Assembly (NCBI RefSeq): GCF_003813775.1
Contig: NZ_RPDH01000001.1
Span: forward strand, 124,001 to 188,000
Direction of reading: 5' to 3'
Length of the DNA: 64,000 nucleotides
Source: Chitinophaga lutea
GTDB taxonomy: Bacteria > Bacteroidota > Bacteroidia > Chitinophagales > Chitinophagaceae
Position numbers and translations under genes: made by a program. The notes under the pieces are model-generated. The model saw only the letters and a program-made list of their open reading frames with translations, had not been told where the DNA came from and ran no database searches. Below are positions 35,208 to 44,464 of the stretch, piece after piece (the stretch's first letter is position 1; every line of letters starts with the position of its first letter).

Positions 35208-35590
35208 CAGGGTTTCCCGCCAGTTCCCATGTTAATGACATATTTCCTTGTCTACCGGATATTTACACATTATCTCCCCCCATCTGCAACGGAGCTTGTA
35301 CACGCCCATTCCCATGCCTGCGACGCATTCCCTTGCCTACCGACACTTTACCTGCCCCACCTGCAACGGCACCTGTAAACGCCTATTCCCATGCCAACGG
35401 CACATCTCTCCGAACATCAACAATATCAACACTTTACCAAAGTTAATCCCCCTTGTAATACACTTATTCTGCTGAAACGCTCCAAGCCTTATCTGCGAAT
35501 AGCCCGAAACTATTGCTGACATTATGTTTCAATGGGGTTCCGTCATATCTCCTTTATATTCCCGTCATATCTCCTTCATAGTTGCGTCAT
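35208..35590. repeat. Degenerate direct repeats in a gene-free stretch
   Basis: The 690-bp stretch between the RRM gene and the E2 gene has no convincing coding sequence. It holds degenerate ~77-bp repeats (CTGCAACGG at 35284 and 35361; CCCATGCC at 35311 and 35388; a third weaker unit near 35226) and, further on, a 22-nt repeat CCGTCATATCTCCTTTATATTC-like at 35540 and 35562. The larger units read like decayed tandem copies. Confidence 0.5.
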
Positions 35591-35708
35591 TCTATTAAAG
35601 ATATGGCTTAACTATATCGGAATTCCAGTGCTAATACAGTGGATGTATAACGAAAGGCAAAGTTTTACCTATGCCGGTAGCGGGATTGGCCCGGGTAAAC
35701 ACAGGCAA

Positions 35709-35743
35709 ACAAAAAGGCCGCAGGAGGTTTCCTGCGGCCTTTT
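35709..35743 (-). terminator. Terminator of the E2 operon
   Basis: Minus-strand 13-bp stem AAAGGCCGCAGGA / TCCTGCGGCCTTT followed by T residues, 21 nt beyond the E2 stop. Confidence 0.9.
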
Positions 35744-35763
35744 CTATCAGAAAAGCTTGATGA

Positions 35764-37083
35764 TCAATATTCTTTCGCCGGGTCGAAGTTTTCCAGCTCC
35801 TGGGCTACGGCGCTCAGGAAGGTGGATCCGAGGGAGCCGTCCACGATGCGGTGGTCGTACGACAGGGAGAGGTACATCATGTGGCGGATGGCGATGGAAT
35901 CGCCCTGTTCCGTTTCTACCACCACAGGGCGCTTTTTAATCGCCCCCACGGCCAGGATGGCAACCTGCGGCTGATTGATGATCGGCGTGCCTGTAAGGCT
36001 CCCGAAAGTGCCTACGTTGGTGATGGTGAAAGTGCCGTTCTGGGTGTCTTCCGGTTTGAGGCGGTTCTGGCGGGCGGCATTGGCCAGGTTGTTCACCTGT
36101 TTGGTGAGCCCTACCAGGTTCAGCGTATCCGCGTTCCTGATCACCGGCACAATGAGGTTGCCGCTGGGCAGCGCGGTGGCCATCCCGATGTTGATGTCTT
36201 TTTTCAGGATGATCTTGTCGCCGTCGAGCGAGCAGTTCACCAGGGGGAACTTTTTGATGCATTTCACCACCGCTTCCACGAAGAGCGGCATGAAGGTTAT
36301 TTTTTCGCCTTCGCGTTTTTCGAAATCTTTTTTCACGTTATCGCGCCAGCGCACCATGTTGGTCACATCCGCTTCGGCGAAGCTGGTCACGTGCGGGCTG
36401 ATCTGTTTGCTGCGCACCATATGGTCTGCGATCAGTTTGCGCATGCGGTCCATTTCGATGATCTCCACATTGTTGCCGTAGCTGTTGGAAGCGGGCACCG
36501 TGGCGATTTCGCGGGGCTGCTGCGGTTTCGGCGCTTCGTGGATCACTTCGGGCTCCTGCACGGCATTGCCGCGGCTGGCCACATATTCCAGGATGTCTTT
36601 TTTGGTAACGCGGCCATCGTTGCCGGTGCCGGGGATTTTTTCCAGCTCGGCGAAACTGATGCCTTCCTGCTGGGCGATGGTAAGCACCAGGGGAGAATAA
36701 AAACGGGCTTCGCCGGCGCCGGCGCCGGCTGCGGGTGCGGGCTCGGGGCGGGCGGGCGCAGTCTGGAACTGGGTTTCGGGATTCGATGGTTTGGCCGCTG
36801 CGGGGGGCGGCGTAGCGGGCGAAGCGGCAACGGGCGCGCCGGCTTCGGTTTGCACGCGGGCAATGACCGTGCCTACCGGCACCACATCGTTTTCGTTAAA
36901 CAATATTTCAGTGATCTCCCCTTCCGCAATGGAGGGCACTTCACTGTCAACTTTGTCTGTAGCGATCTCCAGCACCGTTTCATCCACCTTCACCCTGTCG
37001 CCCGCCTTTTTGTGCCAGCGCAGGATAGTGGCTTCCATTATGCTTTCTCCCATTTTGGGCATCACCAGTTCGACTATTGCCAT
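35764..37083 (-). CDS. 2-oxo acid dehydrogenase E2 (acyltransferase)
   Basis: 439 residues. Lipoyl domain (1-75) with the lipoyl-lysine motif ATDKVDSE (Lys44), a Pro/Ala-rich linker (about 80-125), a peripheral subunit-binding domain (about 129-165: VLTIAQQEGISFAELEKIPGTGNDGRVTKKDI) and the acyltransferase core ending in LSYDHRIVDG with the catalytic His at 411. It is a pyruvate, 2-oxoglutarate or branched-chain E2; E1/E3 genes are not adjacent, so the substrate is open, with a branched-chain/pyruvate type most likely. Last gene of a three-gene minus-strand unit after thioesterase and cinA. Confidence 0.93.
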   Translation of the reverse strand: MAIVELVMPKMGESIMEATILRWHKKAGDRVKVDETVLEIATDKVDSEVPSIAEGEITEILFNENDVVPVGTVIARVQTEAGAPVAASPATPPPAAAKPSNPETQFQTAPARPEPAPAAGAGAGEARFYSPLVLTIAQQEGISFAELEKIPGTGNDGRVTKKDILEYVASRGNAVQEPEVIHEAPKPQQPREIATVPASNSYGNNVEIIEMDRMRKLIADHMVRSKQISPHVTSFAEADVTNMVRWRDNVKKDFEKREGEKITFMPLFVEAVVKCIKKFPLVNCSLDGDKIILKKDINIGMATALPSGNLIVPVIRNADTLNLVGLTKQVNNLANAARQNRLKPEDTQNGTFTITNVGTFGSLTGTPIINQPQVAILAVGAIKKRPVVVETEQGDSIAIRHMMYLSLSYDHRIVDGSLGSTFLSAVAQELENFDPAKEY

Positions 37084-37130
37084 AAATGTGCTCGTTTAAA
37101 TATTTAGAGATGACAAAAATAAGGTAAAAA

Positions 37131-38378
37131 TTATGCTTCCAGCCATTTCCGCAGTTCATTGAGGGCGGCCACACAGGTCATTTCCGTATTCCGCGCACGG
37201 TCGTAGCGGAACTGGTACCGCATGCTGCGGATGCCGTTGCGCCCGCCGGCCGCGATCCATACCGTGCCTACGGGTTTCTCCGGCGAACCGCCGTCGGGCC
37301 CCATGATGCCGCTCACGGCCACTACACAATCCGTGTTCAGCACCTTCAGCGCGCCGGCCGCCATTTCGCGGACGGTTTCTTCGCTTACGGCGCCGTATTG
37401 CTCCAGGGTAGCGGCCTGTACGCCCAATACCTGCGTTTTGGTTTCGTTGGCGTAACTCACCACGCTGCCTTTAAAGTACGCGGAACTACCCGGCACGGCG
37501 GTAATCATGCCGGCGATCTTGCCGCCGGTGCAGCTTTCCGCGGTGGCCAGGGTGAGCCCTTTCGTTTTGAGCAGTTCACCCACGATCACGCCCATCGGCT
37601 CGTCGCGGTCGGCTACGCGGATATCGGCGAGCACTGTTTTCATTGCTTCGAACGCTTCGTTTATCTCCGCTTCCGCTACCGCCCGGTCGGGCGCCACGGT
37701 GGTGAGGCGCAGCTTCAGCAGGCCGTAACTCGGCAGGTAAGCCAGTTTGATATGCGGGGGCAGGTTGGTTTCGAAATCTTTGAGGCGGTCGGCCACGAAC
37801 GATTCCCCCTGCCCGCTCGTGATCAGCGTACGATGGAGCAGTGCCGGCGTGGCGAAGCGTTGCCGCAGCGCGGGTATCACGTCGCGTTCCATCATGCCTT
37901 TCATTTCATGCGGCACGCCGGGCATCGATACATAGATCTTCCCGTTCTTTTCGAACCACATGCCCGGCGCGGTGCCCCGGCCGTTCTGCAGCACGGTGGC
38001 CACATCGGGCACCATGGCCTGCTCCCTGTTCCGTTCGGGCATCGGTACGTTGTGGCGCGCGAAGATCGTTTTGACGTTTTCGAGGGCCGCCTCATCCAGG
38101 ACCAGTTTCCCCCCGAAAAATTCGCAGAGCACCGGTTTGGTGATATCGTCGGCCGTGGGGCCGAGGCCGCCGGTGATGAGCACGATGTGCGAATCGGCGC
38201 CTTCTTCCTCAAGGGCGCGCACGATCGCGGCCTTTTCATCGCCCACGGCCACGCGGCGCTGTACCCAGATGCCGGCGTCGTTGAGCTGTTGCGCCATCCA
38301 GGCGGAGTTGGTATCAATCGTCTGTCCAATCAGCAGCTCATCCCCGATCGTGATGAGGCTGGCCAGTATTTTTTCCAT
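37131..38378 (-). CDS. cinA: CinA-family NMN amidohydrolase-like protein
   Basis: 415 residues. The N-terminal MoCF-like domain shows TIGDELLIGQTIDTNSAWMAQ, TGGLGPTADDITKPVL and a tail into the C-terminal PncC-type domain with ATAESCTGGKIAGMIT (Ser/Cys-containing active region), GSVVSYANETKTQVLGV and GIMGPDGGSPEKPVGTVWI. Full-length CinA: NMN deamidase/ADP-ribose pyrophosphatase activity in NAD recycling. Twenty nucleotides from the thioesterase stop, 47 nt from E2. Confidence 0.95.
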   Translation of the reverse strand: MEKILASLITIGDELLIGQTIDTNSAWMAQQLNDAGIWVQRRVAVGDEKAAIVRALEEEGADSHIVLITGGLGPTADDITKPVLCEFFGGKLVLDEAALENVKTIFARHNVPMPERNREQAMVPDVATVLQNGRGTAPGMWFEKNGKIYVSMPGVPHEMKGMMERDVIPALRQRFATPALLHRTLITSGQGESFVADRLKDFETNLPPHIKLAYLPSYGLLKLRLTTVAPDRAVAEAEINEAFEAMKTVLADIRVADRDEPMGVIVGELLKTKGLTLATAESCTGGKIAGMITAVPGSSAYFKGSVVSYANETKTQVLGVQAATLEQYGAVSEETVREMAAGALKVLNTDCVVAVSGIMGPDGGSPEKPVGTVWIAAGGRNGIRSMRYQFRYDRARNTEMTCVAALNELRKWLEA

Positions 38379-38398
38379 ACGGTTCGTTCAGATATTGC

Positions 38399-38806
38399 TT
38401 AGAAAAATGGCGCCAGTTTCTCCCGCATCACTTCCGGCATGACGGTGCGCGTTTTGGTTCTGGCGTCGATGAAGGCAAGCGTTACCGTGCCCACGTTCAG
38501 CAGCTCGCCCTTCTGGTTGTACAGCTCCGAATGGAACTGTATCTTATGGTTTTCGGGCAGCGATTTTAGTATAGTCTTCACAGTTATCACATCGTCGTAA
38601 TACGCAGGCCGCAGGTACTTCACCTGCAGCTCCGCCACGGGCATGATGATGCCCTGCTCTTCCAGCTCGCGGTAGGTGAAACCCAGCTGGCGGATGGCGT
38701 CCGTACGCCCCACTTCGTAATACAATGCATAGTTCCCGTAGTAGAGATATCCCATCTGGTCCGTTTCGCCATACCGCACGCGTATATCAATCGTTGTACT
38801 GTACAT
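38399..38806 (-). CDS. Acyl-CoA thioesterase (4HBT family)
   Basis: 135 residues from ATG 38806 (MYSTTIDIRVRYGETDQMG). A frame extension to 39013 crosses a terminator and an AT-rich region and is rejected. The hot-dog signature RYGETDQMGYLYYGNYALYYE contains the active Asp; ALYNQKGELLNVGTVTLAFID follows. YbgC-like or FadM-like hydrolysis of acyl-CoA. First gene of the cinA-E2 unit. Confidence 0.92.
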   Translation of the reverse strand: MYSTTIDIRVRYGETDQMGYLYYGNYALYYEVGRTDAIRQLGFTYRELEEQGIIMPVAELQVKYLRPAYYDDVITVKTILKSLPENHKIQFHSELYNQKGELLNVGTVTLAFIDARTKTRTVMPEVMREKLAPFF

Positions 38807-38856
38807 GATCCATGTAAAATTTGGATGGTAAATGTAGTGTATCCTCTTTCCTCCCC

Positions 38857-38896
38857 CAAAAAAGAAAAGTGAAACACCGGGGGGCGTTTCACTTTT
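38857..38896 (-). terminator. Terminator of the DoxX gene
   Basis: Minus-strand hairpin of 11 bp (AAAAGTGAAAC / GTTTCACTTTT, GC-rich loop) followed by a T run interrupted by one C. Confidence 0.8.
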
Positions 38897-38915
38897 GCAA
38901 AAGATGCCGTCAACA

Positions 38916-39326
38916 TTATTTTCCGATGGCGCCGTCGATCGAATATTTGCCCGGCCCCGTGATGAGAATCGCCACGAATGCGGCCAGGAAAAGGATCGGC
39001 ATTTCTTTTTCACCCAGCGGATCGCCGCGGTGGATCATAAAAATGATCACGCTCATGCAGATGATCAGGGGAATGGTGGCCAGGCGCGTGACCAGCCCGA
39101 ACACGAGCAATACGCCGCAAAACAGTTCCGCAAATACCGTGAGCCCCAGGGATATGGACGAACCGACGCCGAAAGGATCCGCAAACTTGTCAGCACGTTC
39201 TGAAAAGTTCATGAGTTTCGGCCATCCGTGGCGGAATGCCATCAATCCGCCAAATACCACGCGCAGGACCAGTTGCGTTAAATGTACAGCCCCGTTGCTG
39301 AATCGCGCAGATAATAGTTTTTTCAT
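38916..39326 (-). CDS. DoxX-family membrane protein
   Basis: 136 residues with four hydrophobic segments. LVLRVVFGGLMAFRHGWPKLMNF near the N terminus, GLTVFAELFCGVLLVFGLVTRLATIPLIICM in the middle are DoxX hallmarks. Function in the phylum is poorly defined (thiol/redox stress in some relatives). Its promoter must lie in the 39327-39712 gap next to the DnaA boxes. Confidence 0.88.
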   Translation of the reverse strand: MKKLLSARFSNGAVHLTQLVLRVVFGGLMAFRHGWPKLMNFSERADKFADPFGVGSSISLGLTVFAELFCGVLLVFGLVTRLATIPLIICMSVIIFMIHRGDPLGEKEMPILFLAAFVAILITGPGKYSIDGAIGK

Positions 39327-39712
39327 AGTCGACTTTTGGTTTGATTCTTGTTGAAGAAGCCGGATTTTGTTTTGAGTACCCGGACAGACTTAAATTTATA
39401 TAGTTTGTAATATATATTGTAATAAAAGTCAAATTTCGGGATTAAAAAGAAAAAATCAAGACAAGAATCCATTCGTCCCGCGAGAGTTATCCACATCCTG
39501 CAGTTTATCCACATCAGGTAGATAACCTGCCCGGAGCAAAAAAAGTATAATCTTTTATATTTGCTTCGTTTGTAAACCCCATCTTTGCCAAGTTTTTGAG
39601 TACCGGTCTGCGACCCGGAAAAGCCGGACTGCCTTACGTTCGAAATAATTCCGGTCACAAACCGTTTTAGGAAAAACAATCTGGATAAAACACAGGAAAT
39701 AATATAAACAGC
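39327..39712. other. Divergent intergenic region with AT-rich stretch and paired DnaA boxes
   Basis: This 386-bp gap between divergent genes has an AT-rich block (39391-39440, TATATAGTTTGTAATATATATTG), two perfect same-orientation DnaA boxes, and a -7-like TATATTTG (39556-39563) about 150 nt before the TPR gene. I see no coding sequence. The features together resemble a small replication-origin or DnaA-controlled region. Confidence 0.5.
39487..39513 (+). promoter_or_regulatory. Two perfect DnaA boxes (TTATCCACA)
   Basis: TTATCCACA occurs at 39487-39495 and 39505-39513, same orientation, 18 nt start to start. The consensus R1-type box is matched in all nine bases in both copies. Confidence 0.75.
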
Positions 39713-42700
39713 ATGAAGCTATTCACTCGAAAGAACTTCCCTCTCCCTCCATTGCATGTACTCTTCCTTATGGCAGGTATAACGGGCGCCACCGCCGCCA
39801 GCGGGCAACAGACCCGGGTCTATACCGAGCCGGACAAAACCTTCAAGGAAGCGCAGCAATTGTACCGTGAGGGAAAATACGCCGTATCCATGCAATTGTT
39901 CAAGGAAACGATCGACGATATCGGTTACTTTTCAGAAACGAACCGTTCGCTGGTGAATACCGACGCGCATTATTACTACGCCATGTGCGCATTGAAATTG
40001 CAGAACGAGGATGCGGAAAAAAAGGCGCTGGAGTTCCTGAAGTTTTTCAACAACTCCGCCCGCGAACAAATGGTCAGCTTCCAGCTGGCGCGGTTTTATT
40101 TCCATCAGAACAAACTCACCGAAGCGATACCGTATTACGAAAAGGCCAGCATCGATAATCTGTCGAACGAAGACATCGCCGACGCGAAATTCGAACTGGC
40201 CTACTGTTATTTCAACGTGAAGGATTTCCAGAAAGCGCAGCCGCTTTTTGCTTCCATCAAGGAAATACAGAACAAATACTATATCCCCGCCAACTACTAC
40301 TTCGGTTTCATTTCCTACTACAACAAACAGTACGCCGCGGCGCTCAGCAGCTTCCAGCGGGTGCAGAACGAACCGAAGTACAGCACGGTGGTGCCTTATT
40401 ACATCGCGGAGATCTATTATTTCCAGGGCAAGCGCGACCAGCTCATCAGCTACGCCGAGCCCCTCATCCGCAAAGGCAGCATGTATTACGAAAGCGAACT
40501 GAAGCAGCTGGTGGGCCAGGCCTATTTCGAGAAAAAAGACTACCCGAAAGCCCTGCCCTACCTCGAGGAATACAACGAGAACGCGGACGAAGTGCGGAAA
40601 GAAGACGTGTACCAGCTGTCGTACACCTACTACCAGACCGCCAACCTCGATAAAGCCATCGCGGGCTTCAAACAGCTGAGCAGCGAAAAAGATTCGCTGG
40701 GGCAGAACTCGATGTACCTGCTGGGCGACTGTTACCTGCGTACCGGCCAGAAAGCCAACGCGCGCAACGCCTTCGCCTACAGCGCCCGCAACAGCTCCAA
40801 TCCCAAACAGCAGGAAATCAGCCGCTTCAACTACGGCAAACTTTCTTTCGAACTGGGTTACCAGGATGCGGCCATCGGCGAACTGACCGGCTTCATCAAC
40901 AAATACCCCAACTCCGAATACAACAAGGAAGCCCGCGAAATTCTCGTGCAGCTCTTCGCCAACACCAATAACTACAAAGAGGCCCTGGCGATCATGGACA
41001 TGCTGCCGGAGAAAAGTCCCGCCGTGCTCAAAGCCTACCAGAAAATCGCCTACGGCCGGGCCACCCAGCTGGTGAACGACCAGCAGCTGGCCGAAGCCGA
41101 GCGTTTGCTCGACATTTCCCTCGCCAACCCGTACGATGCGCAGCTGGTACAGCTGGCGCAGTTCTGGAAGGGAGAGATCGCCCTGCGCCAGGGGCATACC
41201 GATAAAGCCATCAGCAGCCTCCAGGCATATTTCAATACCGGCACCACGCCCGTATCCGGCGAGGCCAATCCGCAGAACGCCAGCTACAACATGGGTTACA
41301 GCCTGCTCAAAAAAGAGCAGTACGCCAGCGCCCTGCCGTATTTCGAAAGCGCGCAGAAAGCCAGCGGGCCCAATGCCGGCCGCATCGCCAACGACGCGCT
41401 GCTCCGCTCGGCCGACTGTTATTACATGCTGCGCGACTTCCCGAAAGCCACCGGCCTGTACGACCGTGTGATCGCCGCCAACGAGCCCGGCGCGGATTAC
41501 GCCACCTACCAGAAAAGCATCATCCTCGGCATACAGGGCAAACATGGCGAAAAGCTCAACCTGCTCAAACAGCTGGGCAGCAAGTTCCCCTCCTCCGGTT
41601 TCAATAACGAGGCAGAGATGGAAATCGCAGATACTTACCTGAGCGATGAGCGGTTCAATGAGGCCATCCCCCACCTGAAAAGCGTGCTGCAGAAACAGCC
41701 CGACGGGCCCAATGCCCCGAAAGCGCTGCTGAAGCTGGGGCTGGCTTATTTTAACACCAACCAGGACAATACGGCCCTGCAATACTTCCGCGAAGTGGTG
41801 GAGAAATTCCCGAACTCCAACGAAGCCACGCAGGCCCTCCAGAACGTGCGCAACATTTACGTGGAGCAGGGTAAAACCGACGATTACCTGGCGCTGCTGA
41901 AAGCCGCCGGCAAATCCGTATCCGCTTCCGCGGAAGACTCCATCAGCTACGCCGCCGCCGAAACACGTTTCAGCAACGGCGACTATGCCGGCGCCATCAC
42001 GTCGTTCTCCAATTACCTCCAGAAATTCCCGAACGGCCAGTTCGCTTTGCAGGCCAGTTTCTACAAAGCCGAATGCCTCTATAACAATAAAGACTACGCC
42101 GCCGCGCTGCCCGCTTACGAGTTCGTGCTCACCCGCGGCAACAGTCCTTTCGCCGAACGGTCCGCCCTCCAGGCCGCTTACCTGAACTATTACCAGGTGA
42201 AGGATTATGCGAAGGCGAAGGAATACTATCAGCAGCTGAGCACATTGTCTACCACGAAAGACAATACGCTGGCCGCCACCCGCGGTTTGCTGCGCAGCAA
42301 CTACCAGCTGAAGAACTGGGATGCGGTGGCCCCGCTGGCCGAGCAGCTGCTTTCCGCCGCCAACCTGAGCACCGACGACCAGATCATCGGCCACTTCTAC
42401 CTGGGTAAGGCCCAGCAGGAGAAACAGGCTTACGACGATGCCATCAGCGAGTACAAGATCGTGACCGGCCTCACCAAATCCGAGATCGGCGCCGAAGCCC
42501 GCTACGGCATCGCCAAATGTTACCTGGAAAAGAACGACCTCGCCGCCGCGGAAAAGGCCGGCTTCGACGTGATCAAAAACACTTCTTCGTACGAAATGTG
42601 GACCGCCAGGGCATACATTCTGCTGGGCGACGTGTACTTCCGCCAGAAAGATTATTTCAACGCCAAAGCCACTTTCCAGAGCATTGCGGAAAACTGCCCC

Positions 42701-42787
42701 ATACCGGAGCTGAAAGCGGAAGCCAAAGAAAAACTGGCCAAAGCCGAAGCGGAAGAAAAAGCAGGTTCCAAAATCAAACAGCCTTAA
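39713..42787 (+). CDS. Large secreted TPR protein
   Basis: 1024 residues with a signal peptide (cleavage near ATAASGQQ). The whole mature part is a chain of tetratricopeptide repeats (for example AQQLYREGKYAVSMQLF, AIPYYEKASIDNL, AFAYSARNSSN, AADALPAYEFVLTRG-type units, about 20 in all). The family is the periplasmic/outer-membrane-associated TPR scaffold found in front of an outer-membrane barrel gene in Bacteroidota. Start of a three-gene operon; the next ATG is 9 nt after its stop. Confidence 0.9.
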   Translation: MKLFTRKNFPLPPLHVLFLMAGITGATAASGQQTRVYTEPDKTFKEAQQLYREGKYAVSMQLFKETIDDIGYFSETNRSLVNTDAHYYYAMCALKLQNEDAEKKALEFLKFFNNSAREQMVSFQLARFYFHQNKLTEAIPYYEKASIDNLSNEDIADAKFELAYCYFNVKDFQKAQPLFASIKEIQNKYYIPANYYFGFISYYNKQYAAALSSFQRVQNEPKYSTVVPYYIAEIYYFQGKRDQLISYAEPLIRKGSMYYESELKQLVGQAYFEKKDYPKALPYLEEYNENADEVRKEDVYQLSYTYYQTANLDKAIAGFKQLSSEKDSLGQNSMYLLGDCYLRTGQKANARNAFAYSARNSSNPKQQEISRFNYGKLSFELGYQDAAIGELTGFINKYPNSEYNKEAREILVQLFANTNNYKEALAIMDMLPEKSPAVLKAYQKIAYGRATQLVNDQQLAEAERLLDISLANPYDAQLVQLAQFWKGEIALRQGHTDKAISSLQAYFNTGTTPVSGEANPQNASYNMGYSLLKKEQYASALPYFESAQKASGPNAGRIANDALLRSADCYYMLRDFPKATGLYDRVIAANEPGADYATYQKSIILGIQGKHGEKLNLLKQLGSKFPSSGFNNEAEMEIADTYLSDERFNEAIPHLKSVLQKQPDGPNAPKALLKLGLAYFNTNQDNTALQYFREVVEKFPNSNEATQALQNVRNIYVEQGKTDDYLALLKAAGKSVSASAEDSISYAAAETRFSNGDYAGAITSFSNYLQKFPNGQFALQASFYKAECLYNNKDYAAALPAYEFVLTRGNSPFAERSALQAAYLNYYQVKDYAKAKEYYQQLSTLSTTKDNTLAATRGLLRSNYQLKNWDAVAPLAEQLLSAANLSTDDQIIGHFYLGKAQQEKQAYDDAISEYKIVTGLTKSEIGAEARYGIAKCYLEKNDLAAAEKAGFDVIKNTSSYEMWTARAYILLGDVYFRQKDYFNAKATFQSIAENCPIPELKAEAKEKLAKAEAEEKAGSKIKQP

Positions 42788-42796
42788 TCAGAACAC

Positions 42797-44428
42797 ATGA
42801 ACGTAAAACATATCACAGCGTTATCAGTATTGAGCCTCAGCCTGCCGTTCGCGGCCATGGCCCAGAAGGATACGCTCAAGCAGGAAACGATCGACATCAT
42901 TTCAAAATACCAGCCGAAGCTGCCCGGCGCGGCCAAGCTGAACCTCACGGCCTCGCTGCCCGGCATCGACACCACCCGGCCCAAACTGGGCTACCAGGTG
43001 CCTGCGCTGAACCTCTACTTCATGTACCAGCCGGTGCCCATCCGGCCCCTCGCCCTGGGTAAAGACACCTCCGCGCTCATGCTGCAGAACAACTTCGTGA
43101 AAGTGGGCTACGGCAACTACTCCACCCCCCTGATTCAGGCGGGCTTCGGCAGCGGGCGGAAAGACAAATACAACTTCGGCCTGTTCTTCAACTACACCTC
43201 CTCCAAGGGCGATATCGAAAACCAGGACTACGCCAACCTGAACCTGCTCGGCTCCGGCACCTATTTCACGCCGCTGTTCGAGATCAACGCCAGCCTGGGT
43301 TACAACATGAACAAAGTGCATTATTACGGTTACGACCACAGCGTGCATGAGTATAAAAAATCCGATGTGCGGCAGACGTTCAATGAGGTGATCGCCAAGG
43401 TGGGACTGAAAAACCGGCCGCAAAACGACTGGGGTTTCCAGTTCAACCCCAACGCACAGTTCGTGGTGTTCGGCGATTCGTATAAAAGAATGGAAAACAC
43501 GGTGATACTGAAGGCGCCCATCCGCAAGCAGCTGTTTGAAGACATCTGGATCAAGGCGGAAGGTATCGCGGACCTCAGCACCTTCAAGGAAGACAATAAC
43601 GAAACCATCAACAACAACGTGGCCGCCATCCACCCCGCCGTGGAAGTGACCAAACCCGGTTTCATGCTGCATGCCGGCGTGAACCCTACCTGGACCAAAG
43701 GCAAGTTCTACCTCCTGCCAGACATCGTGAACGAGTCGCACCTCATCCGCAAAAAACTCATCCTGAGCAGCGGCTGGATATCCTACATCGACAAAAACAA
43801 TTACCGCAACCTGGCCAACCAGAACCCTTTCATCAACAACTACCCGGCAAGTATTTTCAATACCCGCGTGGAAGAAAAATACACCGGCATCAAGGGTACG
43901 CTGGGCAGCCACTTCACGTACAACACCAAGTTCGCATCCGTGATCTGGCGCGACCTGCCGCTGTTCGTGAACGACTCCACCGACGGCAAGAAGTTCGACG
44001 TGTACAAGGAAGAAGAGCTGAAGGCCTTCCAGCTGCATGTGGAAGTGGGTTATATCCAGGAAGAGAAATTCCAGGCCCGTTTGACGATGGACTGGTATAA
44101 CTACAACAAACAGAAAACCGAGCTGAAGCCCTGGGGCCTGCAGCCGTTCACGGCCAACCTTTTTGCGCAGTATTCCTTCGGGAAGAAGTTCCACCTGAAC
44201 GCCAACCTCTACACGCTGAGCGGCACTTATTACAAACTTGCGCCCGCGAAGGACTTCGATAAAACGAGCCCTGCCCAGGACCTGAATGTGGGGGCCGTGT
44301 ACAACGTTCACAAGAACTTCAACCTCTGGCTGAACGCCAATAACGTATTGAATTCCAAATATGAGCGCTGGAACGGATACCAGAGCTACGGGTTCAACAT
44401 TCTCGGGGGTGTGACGGTTAAGTTTTAA
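42797..44428 (+). CDS. Outer-membrane beta-barrel protein
   Basis: 543 residues. Signal peptide to about residue 22 (AAMAQ). A short periplasmic segment (IISKYQPKLPGAAKLNLTASLPGIDTT) is followed by about 16-22 alternating amphipathic strands ending in YGFNILGGVTVKF, with the terminal Phe expected for outer-membrane barrels. It lacks a plug domain, so it is not a classical TonB receptor. Co-encoded with the TPR protein and the HU/SPOR protein; a conserved envelope complex is likely. Confidence 0.85.
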   Translation: MNVKHITALSVLSLSLPFAAMAQKDTLKQETIDIISKYQPKLPGAAKLNLTASLPGIDTTRPKLGYQVPALNLYFMYQPVPIRPLALGKDTSALMLQNNFVKVGYGNYSTPLIQAGFGSGRKDKYNFGLFFNYTSSKGDIENQDYANLNLLGSGTYFTPLFEINASLGYNMNKVHYYGYDHSVHEYKKSDVRQTFNEVIAKVGLKNRPQNDWGFQFNPNAQFVVFGDSYKRMENTVILKAPIRKQLFEDIWIKAEGIADLSTFKEDNNETINNNVAAIHPAVEVTKPGFMLHAGVNPTWTKGKFYLLPDIVNESHLIRKKLILSSGWISYIDKNNYRNLANQNPFINNYPASIFNTRVEEKYTGIKGTLGSHFTYNTKFASVIWRDLPLFVNDSTDGKKFDVYKEEELKAFQLHVEVGYIQEEKFQARLTMDWYNYNKQKTELKPWGLQPFTANLFAQYSFGKKFHLNANLYTLSGTYYKLAPAKDFDKTSPAQDLNVGAVYNVHKNFNLWLNANNVLNSKYERWNGYQSYGFNILGGVTVKF

Positions 44429-44464
44429 ATTCCGTAAACTTGCACACAAATTGACCAGGCCGCA

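Noticed and set aside
35248..35475. 75-codon frame in the gap before the E2 gene
   Set aside because: Composition is Pro/His/Thr-rich, it lies on degenerate repeats and has no promoter or family.
39323..39679. 118-codon minus frame across the DnaA-box gap
   Set aside because: AT-rich promoter DNA read as codons; no family character and it would cover the -7 box and DnaA boxes.
39932..42394. Very long open frame opposite the TPR gene (about 820 codons)
   Set aside because: Shadow of the GC-rich codons of the TPR gene: it has no signal, domain or repeat of its own and no promoter, while the plus strand shows clear TPR repeats.
42902..44449. Open minus-strand frame opposite the outer-membrane barrel
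   Set aside because: Valine/histidine-rich shadow; the plus strand has a signal peptide and a terminal Phe barrel strand.
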